Assembly: GCA_963854835.1 (NCBI GenBank)
Contig: OY978530.1
Coordinates: 8,403,854 to 8,467,853 of the forward strand
DNA length: 64,000 nt
Reading direction: 5' to 3'
Origin: Megamerina dolium
Taxonomy: Eukaryota; Arthropoda; Insecta; Diptera; Megamerinidae
Made by a program: the position numbers and the translations under genes. Under the pieces are notes generated by a model. That model did not search any database, was not told the DNA's origin, and saw only the letters and a list, made by a program, of their open reading frames with translations. This document shows positions 32,451 through 44,391 of the stretch, piece after piece (positions within the stretch are counted from its first letter, which is position 1; each line of letters starts with the position of its first letter).

Positions 32451-34101
32451 CAGTGGCTCACAGCTTATTTCGTACAGTGTATATATTTTTATGTACATGG
32501 CTGTAACATCGAAACTAAAAAACTTATCGATAAGTTTTGAATGTAGATGTCTGTGTATGTGTTTAGTAAACCTAATAAGAAAACGGGGAACCCCAAAAAT
32601 TTTTCTTTTTGTTATGCAAGAGAGAAAAACTATTGATCAGCTGATTTTCAGCTCACATCTTATTTCGTACACAAACTTCAATGTAAGTAAGTTTCATTCT
32701 GCCGCGCAGTTACAAAGTTTTTTTGAATTGTATGAGTTTTTGGACCTTTTTAACTATTATAACAATTTTTATTATTATTATTTTAAATAGTTAAAGTGCT
32801 GTAAATTAAACATTTAGCTTTATGGGTCATCGTAAAACGATGGAACAGCGTAAACTGGTAATTAACCATTTTAGGAAAGGTCAGAGTGTGCGAAAAATTG
32901 CTGAAATGACAAATTTAAGTGCCTCAACTGTCCAATACATCATTCAACGCTTCGTTCGCGAAAATCGGTTGGAGAACAAGGGCAGAGAAGCACCTAATAA
33001 GATTTTCAACGCATCAGACGAGCGTTATATTGTACGAAAAATTAAGAAAAATCCAAAGTTATCCGCTCCGAAGTTGGCTGCAGAGGTTCAGCGTGAAATA
33101 GGAAAATCATCCAGTGCTGAAACTGTCCGACGTGTGCTGCGCAATCATGACTTGAACGGTCGAGTAGCCCGAAAGAAACCATTCATTTCAAAAATGAATA
33201 TACAACGCCGACTTGACTCCGCCAAAGAGCATATTATTAATACTCCTGCGTTCTGGAATACCGTTATTTTCGCGGATGAGTCTAAGTTTAATATTTTTGG
33301 CTCGGACGGAATGTCATATGTTTGGCGTAAAGCTAATACCGAGCTAAACAAGGAGAACCTTAAGCCCACAGTGAAGCATGGTGGCGGTAGCGTGATGGTT
33401 TGGGCCTGTATGTCAGCAGCCGGAGTAGGTGAATTGGTTTTTATTGAGGGAACAATGGACAAAATGAAGTACCTCGAGATTCTGAAAAACAATTTACTTC
33501 AAAGTGCAGACAAACTGGGTTTGCGGGAAGAATTTCGGTATTACCAAGATAATGACCCAAAACATAAATCTGGGATTGTGCAATCTTGGCTTATTTGAAC
33601 TGCTCACACTTGATGTCTCCACCACCACAGTCACCTGACATGAATGTGATTGAAAATCTTTAGTCTATTTTGGACAATAAAATAAGAACACACAAGATTT
33701 CTAATAAGCAAGACCTAAAGAAGGTACTGATGGAGGAATGGAAAAAAATCACACCAGACATCACTCAAAAATTGGTGGATTCAATGCCAAGTAGACTCCA
33801 GGCTGTCATTAACGCTAAGGGATGTCATACTAAATATTAAAATCAACTTACTTTGTTTTTAGTTTGAACTTAAAGAGACTGTACGAAATAAGCTGTGACA
33901 TGAATTTTCCTATTTTTTTCTTATTTTATTTTTTTATAGTGTCAAACACTAAAATTTTGAAAAAGTAAATTTTGGAAAATAAAAAACAAACCTTCCTTTC
34001 TAAAATGGCATTTATATTTTGTTCAAATTTTTGCTATATTAGGAATTACGACTGCAGCAATTTTTAAACTGTCACTGTACGAAATAAGCTGGGAGCCACT
34101 G
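32451..34101 (+). mobile_element. Tc1-like DNA transposon with IR/DR ends, 1651 bp
   Basis: The outer ends are inverted repeats (CAGTGGCTCACAGCTTATTT and, on the other strand, CAGTGGCTCCCAGCTTATTT) flanked by TA on both sides (32449-32450 and 34102-34103). Each end holds two copies of the motif CTTATTTCGTACA: outer 32456-32476 and inner 32651-32671 on the left; inner 33880-33899 and outer 34076-34096 on the right, inverted. The spacing is 195-196 bp on both sides. This is the IR/DR architecture of several Tc1 elements, with two transposase sites per end. Confidence 0.93.
32822..33840 (+). pseudogene. Tc1-like transposase (DD34E), nearly intact
   Basis: The ORF at 32822-33598 begins MGHRKTMEQRKLVINHFRKG with a paired-like helix-turn-helix (VRKIAEMTNLSASTVQYIIQ), a second DNA-binding part to about residue 110, then the catalytic core: FADESKFNIFG (first Asp), GGGSVMVWACMSAAG and YYQDNDPKHKS (second Asp). 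It ends early at residue 258. One missing G after W-L-I at about 33595 shifts the frame; the rest continues to 33840 with SPDMNVIENL, whose Glu lies 34 residues from the second Asp. A further TAG replaces the Trp after E-N-L. Only these two lesions are seen. Confidence 0.9.
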
Positions 34102-34103
34102 TA

Positions 34104-34571
34104 CATATGACTGCTAGTAAACTCCACATACATTTCATAAACATAAAATGCATGGTCATCATTATATGACCGCTGATGAACTAAAACAACAGCGTCGCTG
34201 TTATTACATATAGTGATTGTACACTGCGCACTATGAATTGCCTAAATATGCTGTCTATGCAAATTATGTAAAATGTTGTATTAGCGCATATTTTGCGTTT
34301 AAGTATAATTTTTTTATATATTTAATTGTAATTCAGTTGTGTACCTTTATGTGCTAATTTCCAATAAATAGAGAAATCAACTACAGGTCGAGTCAATTGA
34401 ACTACAACCATAGTGTCTTTCACTAAGTTGTTCAAACACGCAATCCAGATTCAGGTGCCAGTGTTTGAATTCTGTTCTTGACATAAGTAATCCAGGGTGA
34501 AGTGCCTGTGTTTACTTTTTACGAAAAATTACGAAGTCTAGAGCACTTGTGTGTGCTTCGCTAGACGTAAT
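34104..34571 (+). repeat. BEL/Pao 5' LTR (probable)
   Basis: The sequence upstream of the primer-binding region has an AATAAATAGAG polyadenylation-type signal near 34363 and ends at GACGTAAT. Downstream, 34573-34590 reads TTTTGGTGACCCCGACGTG, the conserved BEL/Pao leader and primer-binding site. The 5' limit is uncertain: the Tc1 element ends at 34101 and may itself be inserted in the LTR, with the LTR start left of 32450. Confidence 0.55.
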
Positions 34572-34994
34572 ATTTTGGTGACCCCGACGTGTTCCCGAGT
34601 TTCTGTATCCGCAGGGAATCTGTAGCTGCCTGAAGTTATTCTGAAAGACGCAAAGTATCATCCAAAGGACACATCCAGGATTTTAGACACTTTTATTGTC
34701 TTGAAGATCACACAAAGCTAGTATAATCCGTGAACAATCGCAATCTTGTAAACGGGACTAGCACAAGGCTAGTGCAAACAACTTTGCAACATTCGAACAA
34801 TAAGTAATCGCCATATACGACGTCTACTCACAGAAATCTCAAAAAATTTTTTTTGACTTTGGTATCAACACATTTTGATTCCGTAACAACACAACGTAAC
34901 GTAACGACCTCAAAATACAAGACATCAACTTCACTGATCCAGCACTAATCATCAACGTACTCAACAATAATCTCAAAAACGGCAACTTCTTAAG

Positions 34995-36250
34995 ATGACT
35001 CGGATATGACTTCATTCAATCAATTGAAATAATGCCAGCGCACAACTGGCGAACTCATAGAGAGGTCATATCCGTAAGGTCAAAAAGGATTCTGCTTCCA
35101 AAAAGACTATTAAGTACTATGAGGAACTGCGTAGAGGATTAGATATGGCATGGTCTGATTTCAAAACCACCGATAACAAGTTACGGTGTCTCGATAACAC
35201 TCCAACAAACCACAAATACTTCACCGAAGGTTACTACTACAAAATATCGGAACTTACATTAAAATTAGCCAAATAAATTCAAATAATCCAGCAGTCGAAA
35301 AGCCCACTATATCAATCAAGACAACTATTGTACATAACACCGAGACAACAGCACCTTTCCTCTCAACAATTCCTTCGATTACAAGACAAATTGTAATAAC
35401 GCAGTCGTTGAAAGGATTACTCATTAAAGATCCGACTGCTGCGAATATGAAGCTAAAAGAAATACTTTGGGGACAGATTCAAGATCTGCATTTCATAATA
35501 TGGGAAGGATACGACATGAACTCATACAAGAATCTCAATGAAATGGTAATCGACAATTTTGCTTTGACGTCCAAAAATGTACCACAAAACTTCGGATATG
35601 CCCAAATTGTAATCTACCACTACCAAAAATTACTCTTCCAAAATTTAATGTAGATTACCGAAAGTGTCGAGCATTCTTTGATATGTTCTCGCAATTAGTA
35701 GACAAGCCACAATTTCCTGCTATACAAAATACCTTACCTTAAATCTAACGTGGGATGGGAAACTGAAAAATTGATCAGCCATCTTTCAGCCACAGCTGAA
35801 AATTACACAACTGCTTGGAAACTATTGCAGGAAAGATACAACAATCAACAGCTACTAAATCAACCTTGTGCCTCTTCGTCAGCTGCAGGCATTAAGCAGC
35901 TGCATAACACAACAAAAGATTGCTTACACGCATTAAACAATATTGGAATCGACACAACAACACAAATTGGATCGAGGCATCCACATATTGTATGAAAGAT
36001 AATTTTCAAATCCAAAGGAGCTTCAGCATATTAAACACTTTTTGACCTTCTTCGAAGTACAATTCCAATAAATGGAATCTATCGGGCACAAAGAAAACTC
36101 ACAAAAACCATATACTACAGCTGCAATCACGCAGAAGTTAAACAATGCATGCAAATTATGCAGGATCAGTGCCCATCCTTTGTATTTCTGCATAAAATTT
36201 GTGCAATTATCCACATCAGGAAGATTCAATTAGGTGCAAAAAAATAAATT
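34995..36250 (+). pseudogene. BEL/Pao gag
   Basis: Scattered frames match BEL/Pao gag, which forms the nucleocapsid: KGLLIKDPTAANMKLKEILW (35417-35475), the strongly conserved ETEKLISHLSATAENYTTAW followed by L-L-Q-E-R-Y-N-N (35750-35850, DUF1759-like) and a zinc-knuckle-like CKLCRISAHPLYFC (36152-36195). Multiple frameshifts and stops mean it is not expressed as a protein. Confidence 0.75.
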
Positions 36251-36899
36251 ATGTGCCAATTTTTTCAGGAAGGACCTTACAGCAAAAACCTGCACTTCAA
36301 GATCCTTCACGAAGTGCGACAAGAAACACAATTCTTTGGTGCACTTAGACAGCAGATACGAAAACCGAACCAACCAATTGCATCCAACACAGTGATAAGG
36401 CCAATTGATTCTAAAATAGCAGTAACATCAGCATCGGCTAACACCTTGCCAGCACGCAAAGGTTATGTCGTATTAGCGACAGCAAAGATAATAATACCGG
36501 CAACTAACGGAAGATCAGGTGAATTTAAAGCAATATTAGACTCCGGCTCACAAATAACTATTGTCTCCGAGCTCCTCATCAAATTCCCAATTGACGTCTC
36601 ACCGTGAATTGAAGGACTAAAAAATATCCACTCAACGGCTGAATGTCAAATAACAATCTTTGCACAACTTCGTTGCCTTCGTTCCTGCACAGCCAAACCA
36701 AATCTTGATATCTCTGCCTGGTCAAACCTTACCAATATTCAACTCTCTGATCCAGAATTTCACCAACAAGGGAAAGTTGGCATCCTGTTTCGTGCTGAAT
36801 ACAAAACTTAGTTGGATCCTTAGTGGACAGATTGAAATCAACTCCGAATCATTACCACCGCGACTTAAAGATCCCTTGTGCAGCCTATTCCCTAACTAG
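36251..36899 (+). pseudogene. BEL/Pao aspartic protease region
   Basis: KGYVVLATAKIIIPATNGRS followed by FKAILDSGSQITIVSELLI is the DUF1758-type retropepsin of BEL elements, with the catalytic Asp in LDSGSQ. A second frame (36660-36899) carries LIQNFTNKGK and LSWILSGQIEI, the family motif at the end of the protease (W-I-L-S-G). A frameshift separates them. The coding sense breaks at 36897 where a minus-strand LINE is inserted. Confidence 0.8.
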
Positions 36900-37922
36900 C
36901 AGATCTCAAGAATATTTATAAATCTTGTCACTGCTGTGGGATTGATTTTAACTAGGTCCCTGGGGACTATGAATCCGTTGCCTATGTAGTTTAGTCTGCG
37001 TCTAGCCACAGCTGGACAATTGTAAAGAACGTGTTCTGCTGTTTCCTGCTCTTCAAGACAGAGTCGACAGAGATCGTTGTTTACCACACCAATTTTCATC
37101 ATGTGATAATTAAGTTTACAATGACCTGTTAGTAGTTCAGTGTACAGTTTGATGTCTTTTCTGCTGAGGTTCTATCTTAATATGTTTAGGGTCGATGATT
37201 CTTTTCGACTGCCATATGCCAGTAATCGGTTAGACTACTTTTTTCCTCTTCACATATTAAGTTGTTCATGAAGCTACTGTTTACCCCGCAGAAGGGTTCT
37301 GGGCCTATGAAACGAGTGTCTGCGCCCTTTTTAGCCAGTGAATCTGCCATTTCATTTCCTGCATTTCCCTCGTGTCCCGGTACCCATATTAGAGTCACAG
37401 AGTTCTTCTTTGCTAAGGTATTGAGGAGTTCAAAGCATTCCCAGACCAACATAGATTGAAATGAGAAATTCATTAGTAATTTTAGAGCCGCCTGACTGTC
37501 CGATAGAATGTATATGTTGGTACCTCGAGTACCCCTATGTAGACATTCTCTGACAGATAGCTCTAAGGCGTGGAGCTCCGCCTGAAAAATGGAAGCTATT
37601 TTCCCATTGCAATTGCCTTCCGGAAATTTGGCCCTACAATTCCCGCTCCAGCACTGCCATCTTCCATTTTGGACCCATCAGTGTACCATAGCTGTGAGCC
37701 CTCTTCTAGAAATATTTCGTTGTTTCTCCACTCTGAGCGATCGCGAACGAGCACTTCGAAGGGTTTGGAGAATATAAATTTTTTATCCATCCTGTCAAAG
37801 ACAGTGAGGAGCGGTGAATTCCAGACTACGTCTAGAATCTTAATGTGCCCTTTTAGATTACCTTCTTTCAGGTGAATAGAGTTCGAAAGCCTTATGGCTC
37901 CACTGGCTGCTCTTAACCACAA
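36896..37922 (-). pseudogene. LOA-type LINE 3 RNase H and C-terminus
   Basis: 37596-37922 encodes QLWYTDGSKMEDGSAGAGIV (RNase H catalytic Asp in T-D-G-S), and the SDSQAAL motif is visible near 37500. 37186-37473 encodes VTLIWVPGHEGNAGNEMADS, with the last His/Asp motif. 36896-37102 is the C-terminal knuckle, DLCRLCLEEQETAEHVLYNC. Frames differ between blocks. Confidence 0.85.
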
Positions 37923-39550
37923 GGTGTAGAGGATTGAAACCAGTGATTATTCCTAAATCTGCTGTGGGGCTAGTTCTCATCGCTCCCGTTACGCTCAAAC
38001 AGGCTATTCGATGAATCCTGTTAAGGATCATCTGAGTCCCAATTTGATTTACCTTCCGCCACCATGCCAGAGAGGCATAGGTGATCATTGGTACTATTAC
38101 AGTTTTGTAAGACCACACCATCATTTTAGGTCGTAGTCCCCATGTTATACCATACAGCCTTTGGCAAGCGAAGGTAGCCCTCAGGCCTTTGTTCGTGATG
38201 TATGATAAATGGTTGTTCTGTAAGAGTTGTAAGAGTTTTATCCAGGATTGCTCCCAAAGATTTCATCTCCTCAGAGAGGGTTAGTTCTGTTTCACCTAAC
38301 TTCAAAATCCCTAAATTCAACTTCCTCCTCATCGTGAAGGGTACTAGCGTCCTTTTGCTAGGGTTTATCGAAAGTTCTTTCTCTTGACACCAGTCTTATG
38401 TGATGTCAAGAGCTAGTTGCATACGCCCAGTTATACTAAAGTCAAATTTGCCTCTAACCATAATTATTAAGTCATCTGCAAAGCCCTGAGCTTCGTATCC
38501 GAGATCATCGAGAGTTTGTAAAAGCTCAACAATGACCAAAAACCATAGGAGCGGCGATAAAACGCCTCCTTGAGGACAACCCTTGGTTGACTTGACAATT
38601 AATTTTTCTGTCCCCATTTCGTAAATTAATGTCCTGTTTTTCAGCATATTAAGAACCCATTTATGATCAGTCTATGAATTTGCTTCCTGACCATACCTTC
38701 CTCAATAGACTTGAAAGTAGCATTATCAAAAGCTCCTGTAATGTCAACCGATGTACAAAGAGCTATTTCTTTACCCTCCAATGCCTGTTTGATTTTACTC
38801 GTTACGCAATGTATTGCAGTCTCAGTCGATTTGCCTGACTGGTAAGCATATTGTTCAGTACAGAGTGGTGTATCTTTAAGATAAACTTCTCTGATGTACT
38901 GATCTATAATTTTTTTTATTTCTTTTAGCAGGAAGGACGTTAGGCTTATGGGCCTAAAGAATTTGGGCGTGTGATCCGCCTTTTTCCCTGCTTTCGGGAT
39001 GAAAGGGACCCTAGCTTTTCTCCATGATTTAGGCACTGCACCTAATTCCAGTATTATCCTAAAAATTTTTGTTAGAATTAGTGCTAATACATCAGCACCT
39101 TGCCCGAGATGCCAAGCAATATCATCAACACCCGGAGATTTAAATGGATTAAATGTGGAGATTGCCCATTTAGTTTTATTGACGGTAAAAATTTTACGAG
39201 CCAGTGATAGTGTCCTGCATGTAGCCATCAATAAACTGATATCCTCGATGCTTTCACTGTCCTCATCACAGGTGGCACAGCCTGTAAAGTGAGTGTCCAG
39301 AAATAACTGTCCCGTTTCTTTCAGACATCCCGTATAATTTCCGTGTAGAAAGGCCAACTGAGTAATCTTTTTTGAGCGATTTCTGGCTACTGGGAGCGCC
39401 TCGATCTCCCCGCTGAGCCTTTTCCATTAATCTCTCTTAGATTCTCTCAGTTTGCTATTGTAAGCCGTTAAGGCACATTTATAGGATATCCAGTCCCCAT
39501 TGGACTTGGCTCTATTGAAAAGCTGACGTGCTTTCTTGCATCAGAGATAC
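36897..39550 (-). mobile_element. LOA/I-group LINE 3, 5'-truncated, inserted in BEL
   Basis: The minus strand carries RT, RNase H and a C-terminal knuckle, ending at 36898 within a codon or two of the BEL protease end. The 5' end is truncated at about 39545, in the linker between endonuclease and RT. BEL coding sense resumes at about 39555. I could not identify a target-site duplication. It is a different subfamily from LOA-type LINEs 1 and 2. Confidence 0.8.
38126..39357 (-). pseudogene. LOA-type LINE 3 reverse transcriptase
   Basis: 38641-39357 is one open block: STFNPFKSPGVDDIAWHLGQ, WRKARVPFIPKAGKKADHTP, EQYAYQSGKSTETAIHCVTS and SVDITGAFDN (motif A). 38396-38647 gives GCPQGGVLSPLLWFLVIVEL (motif B) and QGFADDLIIMVRGKFD (motif C, FADD). 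38126-38332 gives the thumb, EEMKSLGAILDKTLT. Each boundary is a frameshift or stop, so the enzyme is dead, although all catalytic residues survive. Confidence 0.85.
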
Positions 39551-39589
39551 TGACTTGTACTGTTTTTGGCAACCAAGTAGACATCAGTT

Positions 39590-40470
39590 ACACAAATGTC
39601 ACACTGGACGAGGTGGTAAAACGGCTATGGAGAATGGATTAAGTAGAACCAAAGGAAAGGGGATTATCGCCAGCAGAACAGCGATGTGAGGCGCATTTCG
39701 CTCAGAATGCTCGCACCAATGACGAAGGTCGTTTTGTTGTCAAACTACCATTTCTTGAAGACACATCAACCTTGGGATCGCCACGAGAAATAGTCTACAA
39801 CAGATTTTTAAGTCTGGAACGGCGACTACTCAAAAATATCACAGTGCGGAATCACTACATCCAATTCATGGAAGAATACAAGCGATTGGGACACATGAAA
39901 GAAGTAAATCTCGATTCTGTATTGGCCCCTAGTTATTTCATTTCTCATAATTGTGTTCTGATACCAGACAGCACTACAACCAAACTTCAAGTAGTATTTA
40001 ACGCTTCGGCCAAAACTACATCTGTTATTCATTGAATGATTTGATGTACACAGGTCCAACTGTCCAAAGTGCATTATTCTCCATACTCCTTCACTTTCGT
40101 TTGCCACGTTTTGTTTTTACAACTGACATTGAGAAAATATATCGTCAAATTCTAATTCATCCAGAAGATCAGCGGTATCAGAGGATCAATGGTAATAGGC
40201 TATTACTAACTCAACACGGTTACCCATGGGATACGAGCAACTCCATATCCTGCAACAAAATGCCTACAACGTATAGTGATCGAAAATGCTAATGATTTTC
40301 CATTGGGAGTTCAGATTCTGCAGCACAATTTCTACATTGACGATAGACTAGGGGTTCAGACTATCTATTAACGGCCATCAGAGTACAACACAACTTGAGG
40401 AATGTATCAGCTTAAACAAAAATAATATAACAATCATCACGGAATATCTTTAAAAAAGATGATGGAATAG
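39590..40470 (+). pseudogene. BEL/Pao reverse transcriptase, joined to the integrase end by a deletion
   Basis: 39660-40035 encodes AHFAQNARTNDEGRFVVKLP, FLSLERRLLKNITVRNHYIQ, EEYKRLGHM and TTKLQVVFNASAKTT, all BEL/Pao RT landmarks. The next frame (40032-40292) gives GPTVQSALFSILLHFR and FTTDIEKIYRQILIHPEDQR (motif A). The catalytic Y-I-D-D is visible at about 40335 (HNFYIDD). Within about 120 bp the sequence reaches VRVVVLKTANGNCRSPIHRL, the end of BEL integrase. RNase H and nearly all integrase are therefore deleted. Confidence 0.8.
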
Positions 40471-40750
40471 TACGCGTAGTTGTCTTAAAAACAGCAAATG
40501 GTAATTGCAGGAGTCCAATTCATAGATTAGCACTACTGCCAATCTAAACAGAAGAATAGAACGTTGATAATGAAAAGCAGCCTCTGATTTCTCTAGTTGT
40601 CAGCATTCGTTTAAACAAAATCCAAAATGTCGAAACATTACGCAAGAAACATTATCTCGACCTACCAAAGGATAACCTGATTTACAGGTCAGCAGATCTG
40701 CCTAGAAAACAACTGAGTAAACGGAACCTACATTGAGCAATTAACACAAT

Positions 40751-42413
40751 ATGGAAGATAATATTCCAACAAAGAAAAGACGTACATCCATGCATCAAGG
40801 AATTGTTGACTTGTATTGGAGGGGCTCTCCAATACAAGTCAACCGTTTTGGATCACAACTTGGCATCCGCTTTGAAAGCATAGGAAGAGCTGCCATTTCA
40901 TCAGCTGACTGGAATTTAATCATGTACTACGATTTGCAACGGTATTGGGCTGAGGCGGAGTCATTGCTGAATAGAACAAGCACTCTGCTTCGACTCTGTC
41001 AAGAAACGAAACAAAACGGTACCTGCAGTCAATTAACTAACTAACAATTAACGACTACATAAATAGTTGCGCTTGGATGACAAGTAATTTACAGGCAGTC
41101 GTGTCAGAAGAGGGACAATGAATTTCGTTGGCGGCATCGACAATTCACTATTTGAAGTCCTCGATTCTGAGTACTCCAAGAAGATATCGAAAACGATAGA
41201 AAGCCTTAAGGAAAATGAATCCAACTTATTGCACCTGCCCAGAAATCAAACATCCATCATCGATTCTACAATAAACATCATCAAGCGGGACCAAATAACA
41301 GCTAAGATAAGTTTTGACCAAATCAACAACCAAATTTGGAACCAAATAAACCATAAAGGTCATCAATTAGAGCTACTACATCTGTTTTATGCGTTGTCCA
41401 TGCAACTGACTCTAATGATAACTGAACTTCAAAAGACACAGGCAGCCATGCTGGATGTGCTGACAGACACTTACAAATGCAAACTCCATTCATTTCTGCT
41501 AACCGCAGATCAGCTACTGACAGAAATTGAAATAATTAGACTGCATCTGCTAACATTTTTGGAACTTCCTGTAACCCAAGAAGATCTATTGCAGTTATAT
41601 AAACTAATGACGGTAAAGCGCGGACTCACGCAGGATCACATTGTATTTAAAATAACATTACCCCTTGTGGAACATGACCAATTTGAACTCTTGAAACTGG
41701 CTCCAGTGGTGGTAGTACACATATGCGCTACCATTTTGGCCATGAATGCTATCCGTAAGCAATATCTTCCATTCGACGATGACAAATTGAAATCATGCTA
41801 CCTCTTAAGGCAAGACGCGTACATATGCTCTAACGAACAACTCCGTACGACTATGAGTCTGCAATCTGTGAGTGGGAGATTGGACTTTTCAACAACAATA
41901 CACGCCAGAATTGTAAATTAAGACGAATAGATAACAACGTCACCTGGACACCATTGTATCAGAAAAACCAGTGGAATAATACCTTCCCGACATCCTGATT
42001 TTATAAAAAAGTCATCCCGATGGTTTTGAAAGAGTCCGGCTTATTAACCCTCCAACCGGATTGTGTCCTCAAGCAAAAATGTACCTCTATGAAAGGACAG
42101 AAGTCAGTATCACGCAACCTGACGACATCCTACACAAGCCTGCATGAAGTGGATAAAAGCAATGCAAATGAAAAACTTCACCGCGTTACAGACGCATTAG
42201 CCGAAACTAAACTAGTTCAGCTGAATGAGCTCAAAACTACCATCATCATGCAGTCAGTTACGCCGCACTTTGCCTATCAACAATATTATTGATTACTGGT
42301 CTAGCTTTGAAAAGACGCAGCATCAACCCACCAAGTGCGATCGTCCAGCCAGTTCAGCAAGGATGATCCCTCAACCACACCCACGGCAGCAAACAGCTGA
42401 GAATTTAGTTTAG
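40751..42413 (+). pseudogene. Env-like region of the BEL element
   Basis: The ORF at 41118-41921 (267 codons) contains NFVGGIDNSLFEVLDSEYSK, a long heptad-like helical stretch with NQTSIIDSTINI, and later FKITLPLVEHDQFELLKLAP. This resembles the F-type fusion-protein homologues captured by insect LTR elements. The frame at 40751-41044 would be the N-terminal part, with SADWNLIMYYDL. No intact signal peptide, cleavage site or membrane anchor is seen in a single frame, and stops interrupt 40470-41117 and 41922-42413. It is an old captured remnant. Identification rests on pattern and position only. Confidence 0.55.
40805..40843. repeat. Perfect 17-bp hairpin, 5-nt loop
   Basis: GTTGACTTGTATTGGAG at 40805-40821 and its exact reverse complement at 40827-40843, separated by GGGCT. 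It lies in the env-like N-terminal frame and encodes a locally duplicated, inverted segment. Confidence 0.95.
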
Positions 42414-42699
42414 ATTAGAACTGACGCAGAAGACACTTATAGATAAAATATACGAACACAAAAAACTAGCGCAAATAATATTTATAATGAACCAAAGAAG
42501 ATTCGATGATACGTGTATTAGACCGGAATACAGAAAATCATACAAATCATATACTAAAGAGTGGCCTAGAAGAAATTTAATATAGATCAAAAAGACTATC
42601 ACCAAAATCCACAATATTTTAAAAAACGCACAGGGTACATATATACCTACTTTTCCCTATAGAGAAAGTAACTTAGGACAGACGAAACAAAATCATTAA

Positions 42700-43078
42700 T
42701 ACGAAAATATGTCGGTACATAGAAAAAGAATCCACAAAATTTTTTCCAATACAAAGGATATCAACATAATTCAGGTCAGGTCAGGTTTCAATGTCATAAG
42801 AATAAAGCTAGCGAAAACCAGAAGGAAGTAGAGCAGAATTTTTTCGAGGAACAGCATCGGACTGTCTTCCTACCATAACACTCACGATCAAAAGAAGAAA
42901 TATATTGCTCTCATAGATACCGGAGCTAGTATAAGCTTAATTGATAGTAATATAAACGATTTTCAAAAAATCTTATTAAAGAAACCAATTGAATTTAGCA
43001 CAATAACGAAAGACGATGTAATTAAATACGAAGTGGTAACAGAAGCACCTAAGGAATTTAACCTCCCATATTCCAAAT
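42700..43078 (+). pseudogene. gypsy 2 gag end and protease
   Basis: 42730-42880 encodes a Gln/Asn-rich gag end (FQYKGYQHNSGQVRFQCHKN) with the usual N-F-x-E pattern before pol. 42895-43078 encodes the retropepsin start, KYIALIDTGASISLIDSNIN, with the catalytic D-T-G-A, then EFSTITKDDVIKYEVVTEAP. A stop at about 43078 separates it from the RT frame. Confidence 0.75.
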
Positions 43079-43088
43079 AAAACGGAAA

Positions 43089-44391
43089 ATGACTCCATTG
43101 AAGGGGCGAAAGTATAGTTTTATTATAGGAATTGACCTACTCAGTTTGTTTGACACAATAATCAACATAGTAGATGGATACATAATGCTTAACAAAAAAA
43201 TGACAAAATTTAGAAATAACCATTATACTAACCAAAAAATTTGTACATTGGAAGCCAAGGATTTTGATTGGGATAGGATACAGTTAAGCCATTTAAACAT
43301 AGAAGAAAGTAAAGAAGTTGTAAAAATCTTGAAACGATTTAAGAACTTGCTTTTTAAAGAAGGAGACCAATTAACAAATACGACGAAAATCTTACACGAA
43401 ATCAGAACTACAACGGACAAACAAATAAACAGTAAATTACACAGATACCCTCCGAAGCATGAAGCAGAAGTTCGAAAACAAATTAAAGAAATGGAAGAAC
43501 AAGGCATCATAAGAAAAAGTCATGCTCGATACTCTAGTCCACTAATTGTAGTACCTAAGAAAATGGACAACTCAGGGGAACGTAAATACAGGATCGCGAT
43601 AGATTATAGAAAATTGAATAAGGTAATCATAGGCGACAAATACCCAATACCAAACATAGATTCAATTTTGGACAAATTAGGTAAAGCGCAGTATTTCACA
43701 ACCTTAGACCTAGCTAAAGGGTATCACCAAATCTTAATTAAGGAGCAAGACAAAGAAAAAACGGCATTCGCTACACCCCACGGACTGTACGAATTTATTA
43801 GAATGCCATTCGGTTTAAAAAATGTACCCGCAGCATTTCAACGTTTAATAAACGAAACACTACGGGACTTTATTAATAAAACATGTGTAGTTTATCTTTA
43901 GATGTTTATATCTAAATGTCCTCTAGGACATTTTGATTTTTAGTACATCCCTACAGGAGCACGTAAATACAATAACAGACATCTTCAAAACATTAGAACA
44001 AGCTAACCTCAAGATTCAAATCGATAAATGTAATTTCATGAAAAAAGAGACAGAATTTTTAGGACACATTTTGACAGAAAATGGATTAAAACCAAACCCG
44101 GATAAAATAAAAGTAATAGAAACATTACAACTACCTAAAACAGAGAAAGAAATAAAAAGATTTTTAGGGATAACAGGGTACTACCGTAAATTTATAAATG
44201 ATTACGCAAAAGTAGCCCAACGCATTACAAAATATTTAAAGAAAAATGTAAAAATAAGCGTACAAGATCCAAGCTATATAGAAACATTCGAAAAGTTAAA
44301 AACATTAATTAGCTCTCATCCAATATTGAGATACCCAAACTTTGACAAGCAATTCACATTAACCACAGACGCATCAAACTATGCAATTTGA
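43089..44391 (+). pseudogene. gypsy 2 reverse transcriptase and RNase H start
   Basis: 43089-43901 is open and encodes MKGRKYSFIIG-like linker sequence, HRYPPKHEAEVRKQIKEMEE, GIIRKSHARYSSPLIVVPKK, YRIAIDYRKLNKVIIGDKYP, FTTLDLAKGYHQI (motif A) and FGLKNVPAAFQRLINETL (motif B). The catalytic Y-L-D-D at 43890-43935 is destroyed by an extra segment of about 25 nt. 43933-44391 continues with DILIFS-like sequence, [40 protein letters not shown] and the RNase H start [10 protein letters not shown]. The frame is closed after that by TGA. Confidence 0.9.

Larger units (their letters stand above)
34572..42413 (+). mobile_element. BEL/Pao LTR retrotransposon with env-like region, decayed
   Basis: Order on the plus strand: leader/primer site, gag with DUF1759-like part, zinc-knuckle, DUF1758-like protease, [LOA-type LINE insertion 36897-39550], RT, end of integrase and an env-like ORF. 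Between the RT catalytic region (about 40350) and the integrase end (about 40465) there is almost no sequence, so most of RT, RNase H and integrase is deleted. The 3' LTR is missing: gypsy sequence begins at about 42417. Confidence 0.8.
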
